Origin: Acetobacter senegalensis
GTDB lineage: Bacteria; Pseudomonadota; Alphaproteobacteria; Acetobacterales; Acetobacteraceae
DNA: 64,000 nt
Assembly (NCBI RefSeq): GCF_001580995.1
Contig: NZ_LHZU01000131.1
Span: 1 to 64,000 of the forward strand
Direction: 5' to 3'
How positions within the stretch are numbered: position 1 is the stretch's first letter; the number at the start of each line of letters is the position of its first letter. Both the position numbers and the translations under genes were made by a program. Below, one piece after another: positions 28,125 to 37,449 of the stretch. The notes below the pieces were generated by a model. That model did not search any database. It saw only the letters and a program-made list of their open reading frames with translations, and was not told the origin of the DNA.

Positions 28125-31100
28125 CTACGCAGTAAAATCCATTTTGATCAAAATGTCATTCAGGGCAGCCCCGGAAAGAGCGGGATCAATCACTTTTCCC
28201 CGTCCGCTGGCCCGCACGCGCTCCGCTGGCGCCCCCAGATCAAACACGATGGCAGGCAGCCCTGCCTTCCAGGCGAGACTGAGTGTAAAACACCAGGTTT
28301 CTGGCCAGATGGATGGCAGAAAAGCCGCCTGCGCCTGCACGGAGGCAATAAGGGAGAGAGCGTCTTTCTCCTGATACTCTCCGGTTATGAAAACTCGCCC
28401 GGTTTTCATAAGTGTGGCGTCATCAGGGGTATGTCCGACAATAACAAACTCCAGCGGCAGATCACGCAAGGCTGCATCCAGCGCCGCCTCATGCAGCACG
28501 CCGTACCCTTTTTCCCAGCCGATGCCACCAATAACGCACAACCGGAGGCGCGGTGCGTTCTGCGCGGGGCCATGCCCCAGCACACCACTGCCGACCGGAG
28601 GCAATGCACTATGTTTTTCTGCAAAAATCGGTGCATTACCTGCGTCTGGAAGCATGGTGCGTGGTTTTTCCAATGCCTTGACCTGGAACGTCACCGTGGG
28701 AAAATGCCGCGCCATCCGCTTTGCCGTATCATGGGATGGCACATACACCGCCCGCGCCTCTTCCAGCACCCGTGCAGAACGCGCCAGATAAGCAGGAATA
28801 TCCAGCTCTTCCGTTATATTTCTGCCCGCCAGCGCCACGCATTGCTGACACCCCGCCACATCGGGCTCGCCGCAATAGGTTCCCTGTGGTCCCAGCAGCG
28901 AAATTCGCTGACAGAACCACATGTAATCATGCACATGCACAGTGTGCGGGCACCCGAGCGCGTCTGCAAGTTTGTAAATCTCTGACGTGTATCCCTCCAG
29001 ATGATGGAGCGCGACCAAAGCCACCCCTTCCGCCCGCAGAAGGCGGGTCAGAACAGCCCATTCATCCGGCAACCGGAACCGCAGGGAGGGCCACGCATCT
29101 GCGGATGCCGCAGCATCCTCCAGCACACAGCCATAGTGTGCGGGCCTGAGCACCAGCGCGCGGACCCCTTTTTTCTGAAAGCCTGCGGCCTGCTCCTGCA
29201 CAACGCGCTCTACGCCACCGCCATGCTGGTGCGTAACCAGCAGAACAGCCCTGGCTTTCCCCCCTTTTCGCGCGCTCTGGCTACGAAAGCGCACCAGATC
29301 CAGACGTCGCCGCGCCTCAAAAAGCGGGTCCTGAGCCATCCAGCGGGCAATAAACGCATGATATCCGGGATGCAGACGCTCCAGAAGAGCTGCGTTGCGC
29401 TGCATCAGCGCGGCACGCGTTCCGCCAAAAGAAGCCGACCCTACATGCGCCACAAATGCACCGGGAGCCGCCATATGCTTCCAGCCCAAGGCGCGGGCCC
29501 GCATACAGAAATCATTTTCCTCCCCATACCCTTGGGCAAAAACATCTTCCCGCAACAGCCCCGTCTGCCTCAGACAATCATGCCGCACATACATGCAGAA
29601 CCCGTTGGCCGTCGGGATTTCAACCGCCTGCCCGGCGTTGGCCGCATGGGCCTCCAGCATGAGAGTTTTCGTTTCCTCATCATCAGGAACACGGTTTTTC
29701 TTATCCGGCGATGGATAGGACAGAATACTGGCGTCATTTGAAAACGGTGTGACCGTGCCTGTATCGGGGGCTGCATAGGCAACATGGCGCAGTTCCTCCA
29801 CCCAGCCTTCGGCCACCAGGGTGTCACTGTTCAGAACAATGACGTCACACCCGGAAATTTTTTGCAGCCCAGTATTCACCGCAGCCGGGAAACCACGGTT
29901 TCTTTCTTGGCGCACCAGTTGAAACCCGTGCTGTCGGGTAAAAATGTCTACTGCTTCCACCAGATCCGGCTCGGGCGAGGCATCATCCACTACCACAACA
30001 CGGATTTTTTTCCCCGCAACAGTCTCCTGCACACTTTGCAGGCAGGCCAACGTCACACCCCTGTTCCGAAAAACCGGAATAATAACCGCCACAGGTTTGC
30101 GCCCGGCGGATTTGTCTGGCTGGGCCACGACTGTATCCACAACAGGCAAAGGCAAAAACAAAGAAGGAGCAGAAGCGATTTTTCGGTTTTTGCTTTTGAT
30201 GGGAGCCGCGGGCAGCACACCATTCAGCATCTGGGCGGTCTGATAGGCCGAACGCCATTCAAGCCTCGCTTCCAACGGACTGCCCGCAAGTTCCTGTCCA
30301 TTGGGACCAGCCACCCGCACCGGCCCTTCTGGCAGCATCTCCCATGGCACAAAAATGCGCCGATACCGTGCCAGAGGTTGATCGGAACTGACAGACTGAC
30401 TGAACATTTCTGCTGTCACCCGCAGCAGGGCCTTATCCGTCTGCGAATGGCAGAGTGTCAGGCTTGGGGCGCAATCCGCATTATAGGGATGCCAGCACCA
30501 GCCTTCCAGTCCCTCCGCCCCAGCGGAAACCATACCTTCACAGCTAAAAAAATCTTTTATAGAAAAGGGACTTCCCAACACGGTCGGCACACCTGCACAC
30601 CGGACATCCAACAGATGTGCCTGTTGCCAGCCTTGCGGGAAAGACCAGCCCCCCTGCTTTCTCACAGCCCGAACAGGCACGCCATCCAGCCGGAATTCGG
30701 GCTTATCAGGCACATGCGGACCAGCAAGTTTCAGCAGCCCATCCTTGTCGAGAAAACCCCAGAGCGCCACACCATTCAGACGACAGACAGACGCCGTCAG
30801 TTTCTGGCTTTCAGGCGTTGCGGCAAAACAGGAGAGAAGCTTCGCCAACGCGCGCAGAGCCCCTCCACCATCCCCACTCGCCTGACGAAATGTGGTGAGC
30901 AGAACCGAGCCTTCCCGAAAGTCGAACCGCTGCAGCAGCGTTTCCAGAAGGAGAATGGCACCGGGCACATCGCCCACGGCATGGCGGGCAAGAGCCAACG
31001 CAAACATGACATGAGGATTATCCGCCGCCTGACGATTAGCGCGCTCCAGCCAGTCCCACGCAGCATCCTGCTGCCCATTTTCCCACGCGGCATTCCCTCG

Positions 31101-31199
31101 CCGGAAAGAATCCTGCGCCTGCGCACTGGCTAAGGCCGTCCGCTCTTCTTTGGTCAGGGTTTCATCCTGCCAGAACAGCATGTTTTGCAACAGTGTCAT
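28125..31199 (-). CDS. Large multidomain glycosyltransferase (TPR + GT2 + GT4)
   Basis: The 1024-residue product has several parts. Residues about 25-125 look TPR-like (RRGNAAWENGQQDAAWDWLERA). Residues 140-320 are a beta-rich region without a family I can name. Residues about 370-640 are a GT-A domain of family GT2, with VAVIIPVFRNRG, VVVVDDASPE (405-410), NRGFPAAVNTGL, the metal-binding VLNSDT (457-460) and GEENDFCMRA. Residues about 660-1024 are a GT-B domain of family GT4 (THQHGGGVERVVQEQA, CVIGGIGWEKGYGVLHEAA, FLPSIWPETWCFTLSLAW). Two catalytic domains on one chain suggest sequential sugar additions to one glycan. It belongs to the T1SS-linked cluster, 47 bp after the Sel1 protein gene. 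The ATG at 31199 is clear. Confidence 0.9.
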   Translation of the reverse strand: MTLLQNMLFWQDETLTKEERTALASAQAQDSFRRGNAAWENGQQDAAWDWLERANRQAADNPHVMFALALARHAVGDVPGAILLLETLLQRFDFREGSVLLTTFRQASGDGGGALRALAKLLSCFAATPESQKLTASVCRLNGVALWGFLDKDGLLKLAGPHVPDKPEFRLDGVPVRAVRKQGGWSFPQGWQQAHLLDVRCAGVPTVLGSPFSIKDFFSCEGMVSAGAEGLEGWCWHPYNADCAPSLTLCHSQTDKALLRVTAEMFSQSVSSDQPLARYRRIFVPWEMLPEGPVRVAGPNGQELAGSPLEARLEWRSAYQTAQMLNGVLPAAPIKSKNRKIASAPSLFLPLPVVDTVVAQPDKSAGRKPVAVIIPVFRNRGVTLACLQSVQETVAGKKIRVVVVDDASPEPDLVEAVDIFTRQHGFQLVRQERNRGFPAAVNTGLQKISGCDVIVLNSDTLVAEGWVEELRHVAYAAPDTGTVTPFSNDASILSYPSPDKKNRVPDDEETKTLMLEAHAANAGQAVEIPTANGFCMYVRHDCLRQTGLLREDVFAQGYGEENDFCMRARALGWKHMAAPGAFVAHVGSASFGGTRAALMQRNAALLERLHPGYHAFIARWMAQDPLFEARRRLDLVRFRSQSARKGGKARAVLLVTHQHGGGVERVVQEQAAGFQKKGVRALVLRPAHYGCVLEDAAASADAWPSLRFRLPDEWAVLTRLLRAEGVALVALHHLEGYTSEIYKLADALGCPHTVHVHDYMWFCQRISLLGPQGTYCGEPDVAGCQQCVALAGRNITEELDIPAYLARSARVLEEARAVYVPSHDTAKRMARHFPTVTFQVKALEKPRTMLPDAGNAPIFAEKHSALPPVGSGVLGHGPAQNAPRLRLCVIGGIGWEKGYGVLHEAALDAALRDLPLEFVIVGHTPDDATLMKTGRVFITGEYQEKDALSLIASVQAQAAFLPSIWPETWCFTLSLAWKAGLPAIVFDLGAPAERVRASGRGKVIDPALSGAALNDILIKMDFTA

Positions 31200-31246
31200 G
31201 ATACATCCAGTCTTGGCACTGTCACATCATCACACACTAAGATGCC

Positions 31247-33046
31247 TTATCCCTCTACCGGGGCCTGTTCTGCCTTCCGCACGGCATTGAGCGCCGAGAG
31301 TTCTGCGCTGGCCTGAATGACATTCTGGGCTTCGGCCTTGCGGTACCACACGCTGGCCTCCTCAAGATCCCTCTCTCCACCCAGTCCGTTGGCCAGATAA
31401 CGGCCCATCATCAACTGTGCAGCGGGGTTTCCATGCTCTGCCGCCTTCTGAAACCATTCACGCGCCAAAGCCCGGTTTTCAGGAATATCATGGCCACCGC
31501 CATACAGCGCCCCCACGGAGAACATGGCCGAAACCTGCCCTGCCTCAGCCGCTTTTTTATAAAATGCAAGCGCTGCACCATGATCGCGTGGACCGCCAAT
31601 TCCCTGCACCAGCAAATCGGCATAAGCAGCCTCGGCTTCCGCCATGCCTGCTTCGGCCGCTTTTTGAATCCAGGCTCGCCCTTCCTCAGGGTTCTGCTCG
31701 GTTCCCTGGCCTTTCAGCAGCATGCGCCCGTACCAGAACTGCGCATTGACAACCTTATCCGCCGCCTTACGCAACCATTGCAGGGCTTCTTCTTCGTTCC
31801 GTTCCGTTCCCACGCCCTGCGCCAGACAGACACCGAAATTGAATGCAGCCAGCAGATCACCCTTCTCCGCACTGGCGCGGTAAGCCTTCATGACATCTTC
31901 GCTGATCTCGGCAGACATCTGCCCGCGCAGAGCAAGATTGCCCAGATCAGCCACGGCCTCTTTGTTGCCTTGCTCGGCCGCTTTGCGGAACCACTGTTCT
32001 GCGGCTTCGGGATCTTTGGGAACGCCCACTCCGGCCTGATACAATGTGCCCAGAGTATGACTGGAGGCCGCATGCCCTAGGTCTGACGCAAAACGATACC
32101 AGGAAATGGCTTCCGCATAATTGGGAGGCAGATCCCCGCCCCGCCCGTACAGATCTCCAAGAATGGCGGCGGCTTCCGCATCCCCGGCCAAGGCAGCCCG
32201 GCGCAACCAGGTCTCACCCCGGCCCGCATTCCGGTCCACACCACGCCCGGCCATCAGGCCCAACCCGTATTTGGCCTGTGCGCCACGGACCTTCTTTTCG
32301 GCGGCCTGCTCATAATAGTGCATGGCGACGGCATCATCCTGAGGCACGCCGGTTCCGCGTTCGCTCATCACACCCAGCAGATAAAGGGCCGTCCCAAGCC
32401 CCTTATCTGCCGCCAGTTTTAATTCCTTGGCTGCCGCAGCGTAGTCATCGTGCGTTTTGGCCCCTGCCAGTGCCGCCAGCCCCAGCCCGAGATGCCCTTG
32501 CGCACACCCTTCCGCCGCCGCTTTCTGGTACCAACGCAACCCTTCTGCGGCATTCCGGATTGTCTCAGGCCCAGCGCTAAGCACATACCCGTAGAGAGCC
32601 TGTCCGTCCGCATTCCCCTGTTCCGCCGCAATCTTGGCCCACTGGGCCGCCTTGACGAAATCTGGATCAGGTTTTTGATCTGGTGGAGGGCGAACCTCAT
32701 CAAAAACAGAAGGCCCCTGTGCGCTGCCCTCTTCTGCCTCTGGCGGCAAACCATGCAGATACAACGTGGCGAGAACAAAGGCGGCTTTTGCCCAGCCTTT
32801 GTGGGCGGCCCGACGTGTCCAGCGCACTCCTTCCACCAGATTGGGAGGGACACCCATACCGTTCAGATACGCCTGCCCCACCAGAAACTGGGCTTCTGTC
32901 ACCCCTTCCCGCGCCAGAACGGAAAGATCGGCAAAGCCCTGTGTGGCGGTGTCGGGGTCCTCCATCAGGACCTTGGCATCGGCAAGACGCACTTCCACGG
33001 GAGACGGCCCCCGCCTGAAGAGCCGCCTGATCAGACCACCGAGCAT
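31247..33046 (-). CDS. Sel1-like repeat protein
   Basis: The 599-residue protein is built almost entirely of Sel1-like repeats of about 36 residues. Examples are AQFLVGQAYLNGMGVPPNLV, GTALYLLGVMSERGTGVPQD and AASSHTLGTLYQAGVGVPKD. About a dozen copies follow the pattern A-x-x-x-L-G-x-x-Y-x-x-G-x-G-V. Such solenoids are protein-protein adaptors. No signal peptide is visible; the N-terminus is basic (MLGGLIRRLFRRG). The ATG at 33046 follows GAGGACTGATGAC. It sits between the HlyD adaptor and the large glycosyltransferase in the same direction with gaps under 50 bp, so it probably organises components of that pathway. Confidence 0.92.
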   Translation of the reverse strand: MLGGLIRRLFRRGPSPVEVRLADAKVLMEDPDTATQGFADLSVLAREGVTEAQFLVGQAYLNGMGVPPNLVEGVRWTRRAAHKGWAKAAFVLATLYLHGLPPEAEEGSAQGPSVFDEVRPPPDQKPDPDFVKAAQWAKIAAEQGNADGQALYGYVLSAGPETIRNAAEGLRWYQKAAAEGCAQGHLGLGLAALAGAKTHDDYAAAAKELKLAADKGLGTALYLLGVMSERGTGVPQDDAVAMHYYEQAAEKKVRGAQAKYGLGLMAGRGVDRNAGRGETWLRRAALAGDAEAAAILGDLYGRGGDLPPNYAEAISWYRFASDLGHAASSHTLGTLYQAGVGVPKDPEAAEQWFRKAAEQGNKEAVADLGNLALRGQMSAEISEDVMKAYRASAEKGDLLAAFNFGVCLAQGVGTERNEEEALQWLRKAADKVVNAQFWYGRMLLKGQGTEQNPEEGRAWIQKAAEAGMAEAEAAYADLLVQGIGGPRDHGAALAFYKKAAEAGQVSAMFSVGALYGGGHDIPENRALAREWFQKAAEHGNPAAQLMMGRYLANGLGGERDLEEASVWYRKAEAQNVIQASAELSALNAVRKAEQAPVEG

Positions 33047-33091
33047 GTCATCAGTCCTCTACTATCCTCTGAACACGACGCAAAACCCGGA

Positions 33092-34543
33092 TCAGGGTTC
33101 ACGCATGCCGTCTGTCATCAACGGCATGACGCTGTTCAGCAGATATTGCATGATTGTCCGCTTCCCAACCCGGATATCCGCCGTAACTGGCATGCCCGGC
33201 TGAGGGTGGAAGAAGCTGGGCACCCCATGCAGGGTATAACGATCCACCCGCAGCCGGACACGATAAAACGCCTTTGTACTGCTGTCTGGCGTCACACCTG
33301 GGTCCTGCTGGCTGCTGCTCTGATCAGAGACAAAGGAATCCGCACTGATGGTCCGTACCGTAGCCTCTCCCCCCCCATATTGCTGGAACGGGAAGGTTGC
33401 GAACTTAATAAGCGCCTTATCCCCCAGCCGGACAAAGCCGGCATCCTTGCCGGACATCACGGATTCAATCTCTAGTCCTTTGCCAAGCGGCACCAATGTC
33501 ATGATCTGCTGCCCTTGAGTCAGCACTGATCCGACAGACACTTTGGCAAGACTGAGCACCACGGCGTCTTCGTCCGCTTTCAGCGTGACCATGCTGTTGT
33601 GCAGAACAGCTTTCTGATATGCGCCCTTGGCTTCCGCTAGGTGATGCTGAGCCAGAACCAGATCTTTGTAGACCTCGGCTTTCCAGTTCTGGACATAGCT
33701 CTCTTTTTCAGAAACCTGAGCTGCCAGCTTGTTACGGGTAGAACCCGCCTGCTGTTGCGCGCCAATCTGCGAGCGCTCAATTTCCATCAGGGAACTCTGT
33801 GCTCCTAACGTGGAAAGCTTGCTTCCCACCTGGTCTTTCTGCAACTGCATGCGCATTTTATGCACATCTGCCGCCACTTTTGCCTGTGACGCATACATGG
33901 CCGCACTCGCCAGATAGCCTTGCAGATCATTCTGCAAGCTCGCGATCTGCTTGTCATAATTCTGAATTTTGGCGTCGTATTCCGCCTTACGCCTCAGAAA
34001 AGCTTCTCCCTGCTGAGCAGAAGCCGGGTTCTGTGGATCAACGTGATATGTCTCACCCTTGGCCTCAGCAAGAAGTCGATCCACCTCAGCCTGATACTGC
34101 TCGTTCTGGGTGCGCATATTATCGATATCCGCTCCACTAGAGGTCGGATCAAGGTGGGCCAGCACATCGCCCTTATGAACAAAATCCCCTGCACGCACGT
34201 CAATGGAACGGACAATCGACGTATCCAGAGGCTGCACAACCAAGGTCTGGTCCGTAGAAACCATGCGCCCCTGCGTGGAGACAACCCGATCAAGCGGGAA
34301 GACAGTCATAACCGTAACAGAGGACAGAACCAGCGCACCAATAACCCAAGTAATATACTGAGCGGACGCAGTAGGCGGCATATTGACCAAAGCCGCAGTC
34401 GGGGAATGAAACTCCAGCAGCGCAGGCGGCATATCCCCCTGCGCATAGGGATCATCAGCCTGGCGCAGAAAATCGGGGCTTTTGTCTTCCCCGTTATCCG
34501 GATCGGAAGTCTGGCCTGCGGGAATGATGTCCTTCTCGCTCAT
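33092..34543 (-). CDS. HlyD-family type I secretion membrane fusion protein
   Basis: This is the periplasmic adaptor of a type I secretion system. The 483 residues comprise a cytoplasmic N-terminal segment, one transmembrane helix (about 63-83, TWVIGALVLSSVTVMTVFPL), a lipoyl-like half motif (GDFVHKGDVLAHLD), a long coiled coil with Gln/Lys/Ala heptads, and a C-terminal beta domain ending in PGMPVTADIRVGKRTIMQYLL, the HlyD/PrtE signature. Its start lies 3 bp after the stop of the ATPase gene, so the two are certainly cotranscribed. No outer-membrane TolC-like gene is nearby; that partner must be encoded elsewhere. Confidence 0.94.
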   Translation of the reverse strand: MSEKDIIPAGQTSDPDNGEDKSPDFLRQADDPYAQGDMPPALLEFHSPTAALVNMPPTASAQYITWVIGALVLSSVTVMTVFPLDRVVSTQGRMVSTDQTLVVQPLDTSIVRSIDVRAGDFVHKGDVLAHLDPTSSGADIDNMRTQNEQYQAEVDRLLAEAKGETYHVDPQNPASAQQGEAFLRRKAEYDAKIQNYDKQIASLQNDLQGYLASAAMYASQAKVAADVHKMRMQLQKDQVGSKLSTLGAQSSLMEIERSQIGAQQQAGSTRNKLAAQVSEKESYVQNWKAEVYKDLVLAQHHLAEAKGAYQKAVLHNSMVTLKADEDAVVLSLAKVSVGSVLTQGQQIMTLVPLGKGLEIESVMSGKDAGFVRLGDKALIKFATFPFQQYGGGEATVRTISADSFVSDQSSSQQDPGVTPDSSTKAFYRVRLRVDRYTLHGVPSFFHPQPGMPVTADIRVGKRTIMQYLLNSVMPLMTDGMREP

Positions 34544-34546
34544 GGC

Positions 34547-36808
34547 TTATTCTCCTTCCGCGATCAGGGATGACGGATTGTCCGCAGGCGTCTGCCGCCC
34601 TTCTGTATGCCGGTTCTGCTGCATCCAAAGCGTCCGATAAATATCGCACCGCTCCAGCAAAAGGTCATGCGGCGCAATATCCACAACAGACCCCTTATCC
34701 ATCACGCAGATCTGGTCACAGTTCACAAGGGAAGACAGACGATGGGACACAATCACCATGGTACGCCCCTTACCAATCCGCTCCAGATTGGCATTCACCA
34801 AGGCTTCACTTTCCGGGTCCAGAGCCGATGTCGCCTCATCCAGAATCATCAGCTTGGGGTCCGTAATCACGGCACGTGCAATGGCCAGACGCTGCCGCTG
34901 ACCACCGGAAATATTGGTAGAGCCTTCTTCAATGAACGTGTCATAGCCCGCAGGCATCCGCTCAATAAACTCTTCCGCGCCGGCAAGCCGCGCCGCCCGC
35001 ACCACATCATCAATTGTAAAACCAGGGCGTCCCGCTGTGATATTGTCGTAAATACTACCACGAAACAGGAAGTTGTCCTGCAACACCACCCCAAAGGAGC
35101 GTCGCAGATGGGTCAGATTGATCTCACGCAGATCAATCCCATCCAGCTTCAGATAACCCGTATAGGACCGACTCACCCCCTGCAACAGACGGGTAATGGT
35201 AGACTTCCCTGAACCACTTCGCCCAACCAGCCCAAGCATAGTCCCTGCCGGAATTTCAAAATTCACGTTTTTCAACGCTAGTGTGGTAGCACCGGGGTAG
35301 GAGAAATTAACGCCATCAAAAGAAAGGGCCCCTTTGATACGTGGACGCATTCCTGTTGTGAGCGCCTTGGTTTCCGTTGGCTGATTAAGAACGGATGCAG
35401 CTTCTCCTAGTGAGGTAGTGACTTCTGTAAAATCATCCATAAGCTTGGCAAGCCCAACCAACGGAGAAGCAACACGTCCGCCCAACATCATAAAAGCGAC
35501 CAACCCCCCAACACCAACTGATGATGGGCTAACCAAGGCCAAATAGGCCCCTACAAGTATAATCCCGCGACTAATGAACATATCCAACGGCATCACAAGG
35601 GTTTGTGGCCAGTTGGACATTCTACCTACAGCTAGTTTCCATTTAACAACCTGTGCCGTAACCTCATCCCATATGTGCTTGCGTGTGTTTTCAAGAGCTA
35701 ACGTTTTCAGCGTCCGAATACCCGCAACGGTTTCATACAAAATCGCACCACGATCCCGCTCTGCCTCGACCTGTTTCCCCATAATTTTAGAAAGCGGTCC
35801 AATAAAAATCACAACGATCAGACCAATCAAACCGGCGGCGGCAACGGTCATCCATGCCAAAGTGGAACTTAAAAAAAACAGAAACGGCAAGACAACTAAG
35901 AGCGTGAACATGTCCAGAAAGGTCGTCATCAATCGCCCTGTCAGGAAGTCACGCACCTTGTAGATCGCCAAAACGCGCCCCAGAATATTCCCTGCCTGCT
36001 GGCGCTCAAAATATTCCAAAGGAAGCGCCACAAGGCGGCTGAACAGATGCAGTGAAAGGCGCGAGTCAATCCGCGTTGTCAGAATCATCGAGAGCTCTCG
36101 CCGCCCGTAAGACAGCAAGATTTCGTAAACAGAAAACACAATGATGATGCCGCTGATCGAAATCAGCGTAGACATTGAGCGATAACTCACCACCCGATCT
36201 ACCACCTGCATGACAATCAGGGGGGGAAAGATCTGCAGGATACTCAGTGTCATGGAGGCGATGGCGATATCGCGGAGAGACTTTTTCTCCCGCAGCACCA
36301 TCTTGGCCAGCCATGTGAAATTGATGGGGGCGTCAGCTTCGGACTCATCACGACGCCGCTTGATAAGAAGGATATCCCCCGTCCAGATCTGGCTCAGGCG
36401 CAGTTCATCAACGGGGACGGGCGCAGCACCCTCACCCTTCAGGGGGTCACGCAGCCAGACCACGCCTTTGTCGGGTGATGCATTGACCATGAGAGCGGCG
36501 GAGCCATCGCGGAACATCAGGACGATGGGCGGCGAATTGGTCATCTTGACCAAATAGCGCCACTTGATCCGCATCCCTTTGGCGACAGCGCCACATTCTT
36601 CCAGCCACCGGACGAGCGTGGCGGGAGACGGGCTTTCTTCTTCCGGGTCTGCGGCAAAATCCCGTACATCAAGCTCAAGGCCATGATAATGGGCGGCTGC
36701 CAGAACAGCGCGCAGACGGATCATCGCCGGGCTCAGACGAGAGGCTTTCGCGCCTTCTGAATCTGAAGAGGAGCCGGCAACCTCAGGCACATGGTCAGTC
36801 TGATTCAC
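34547..36808 (-). CDS. Type I secretion system permease/ATPase
   Basis: This is an RtxB/LapB-like inner-membrane ABC exporter with three domains. An N-terminal C39-peptidase-like domain (about 30-150) lacks the catalytic cysteine and is probably a substrate-docking module. A six-helix transmembrane domain follows (about 165-450). The nucleotide-binding domain has GRSGSGKST (near 525), the signature ISGGQRQRLAIARA and LMILDEATSALDPES. I chose the GTG at 36808 because AAGGG lies 7 nt upstream; a TTG at 36826 is also open and no ATG precedes the first domain. Its middle part is visibly richer in A and T than the flanks. It is the first gene of the cluster that ends at 25130. Confidence 0.93.
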   Translation of the reverse strand: MNQTDHVPEVAGSSSDSEGAKASRLSPAMIRLRAVLAAAHYHGLELDVRDFAADPEEESPSPATLVRWLEECGAVAKGMRIKWRYLVKMTNSPPIVLMFRDGSAALMVNASPDKGVVWLRDPLKGEGAAPVPVDELRLSQIWTGDILLIKRRRDESEADAPINFTWLAKMVLREKKSLRDIAIASMTLSILQIFPPLIVMQVVDRVVSYRSMSTLISISGIIIVFSVYEILLSYGRRELSMILTTRIDSRLSLHLFSRLVALPLEYFERQQAGNILGRVLAIYKVRDFLTGRLMTTFLDMFTLLVVLPFLFFLSSTLAWMTVAAAGLIGLIVVIFIGPLSKIMGKQVEAERDRGAILYETVAGIRTLKTLALENTRKHIWDEVTAQVVKWKLAVGRMSNWPQTLVMPLDMFISRGIILVGAYLALVSPSSVGVGGLVAFMMLGGRVASPLVGLAKLMDDFTEVTTSLGEAASVLNQPTETKALTTGMRPRIKGALSFDGVNFSYPGATTLALKNVNFEIPAGTMLGLVGRSGSGKSTITRLLQGVSRSYTGYLKLDGIDLREINLTHLRRSFGVVLQDNFLFRGSIYDNITAGRPGFTIDDVVRAARLAGAEEFIERMPAGYDTFIEEGSTNISGGQRQRLAIARAVITDPKLMILDEATSALDPESEALVNANLERIGKGRTMVIVSHRLSSLVNCDQICVMDKGSVVDIAPHDLLLERCDIYRTLWMQQNRHTEGRQTPADNPSSLIAEGE

Positions 36809-36947
36809 GCACAACCCTTTTAACAAAACCTAACTCTGTTACCGAACAAAGCCTGTAATAAAGCCGCCGGACAAGCCCTTATGGCAGGGAGTTCGCCTTC
36901 TCTCAAAGTCTTTCTGTATCTTTGCCGCCTCTTTAGTTTGAGTTTTT

Positions 36948-37373
36948 TCAGGAATGGCAGAAAAAACCGCCTGAAATGGGCAGAAGTCCATACAGCCCTG
37001 TGAGAAGAGAATCTGCGCAAAGAGCAGAAACAAGCAATCTCTTCTCCGATGCCGGGCAAACAATATTTACGCTGCTGAAAAACGGACATTCTCCGCGCGC
37101 CCGTTCCTGCACAAGGCGAAGCAGCATGCGCCCCATCCCCTGCGCTGGCAGGCAGCAGGAACAGCCCGCCCCATGGGAGAAAGACGGAGTAGCCGTACCC
37201 TCCCACGATCGCGTCACCAACCAGCCTGCCTGCAGATCGTCAGAGGGAGGGTGAGCCACAAAAAGTGCCAGAGCCTCCGCTCGCGGCACGGCCTTACACT
37301 CCTGTGGTGTCAGCACTCGCAGAAGAATGCGAGCATCGCCTTTCCCTTTCCAGAATGCGGGATGAGTGGACAT
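36948..37373 (-). CDS. Short CobW/G3E-GTPase-like protein lacking a P-loop (putative)
   Basis: This is a 141-codon frame, divergent from metH. The segment HGAGCSCCLPAQGMGRMLL, followed by LVQERARGECPFFSSVNIV and ASEKRLLVSALCADSLLTGLY, lines up by eye with the Cys-x-Cys-Cys motif and following helix/strand of CobW-type G3E GTPases. In those the order is GCxCC, helix, V-I-E-T-x-G-L-A-D-P and a helix ending in Y. Here the nucleotide-binding P-loop is absent and the ETTG residues are replaced. The ATG at 37373 has only a weak ribosome-binding site (CAGG). It could be a real small metal-binding protein, a decayed gene or chance coding. Its position next to the cobalamin-dependent metH is suggestive only. 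Confidence 0.5.
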   Translation of the reverse strand: MSTHPAFWKGKGDARILLRVLTPQECKAVPRAEALALFVAHPPSDDLQAGWLVTRSWEGTATPSFSHGAGCSCCLPAQGMGRMLLRLVQERARGECPFFSSVNIVCPASEKRLLVSALCADSLLTGLYGLLPISGGFFCHS

Positions 37374-37449
37374 ATTGGCCTGTGTCTGGAATAAGGTTGG
37401 CCCTTCCCCGTCGCGCTCCGGCAGGGGCTCCTCCCCATTTTTTTGTTTC

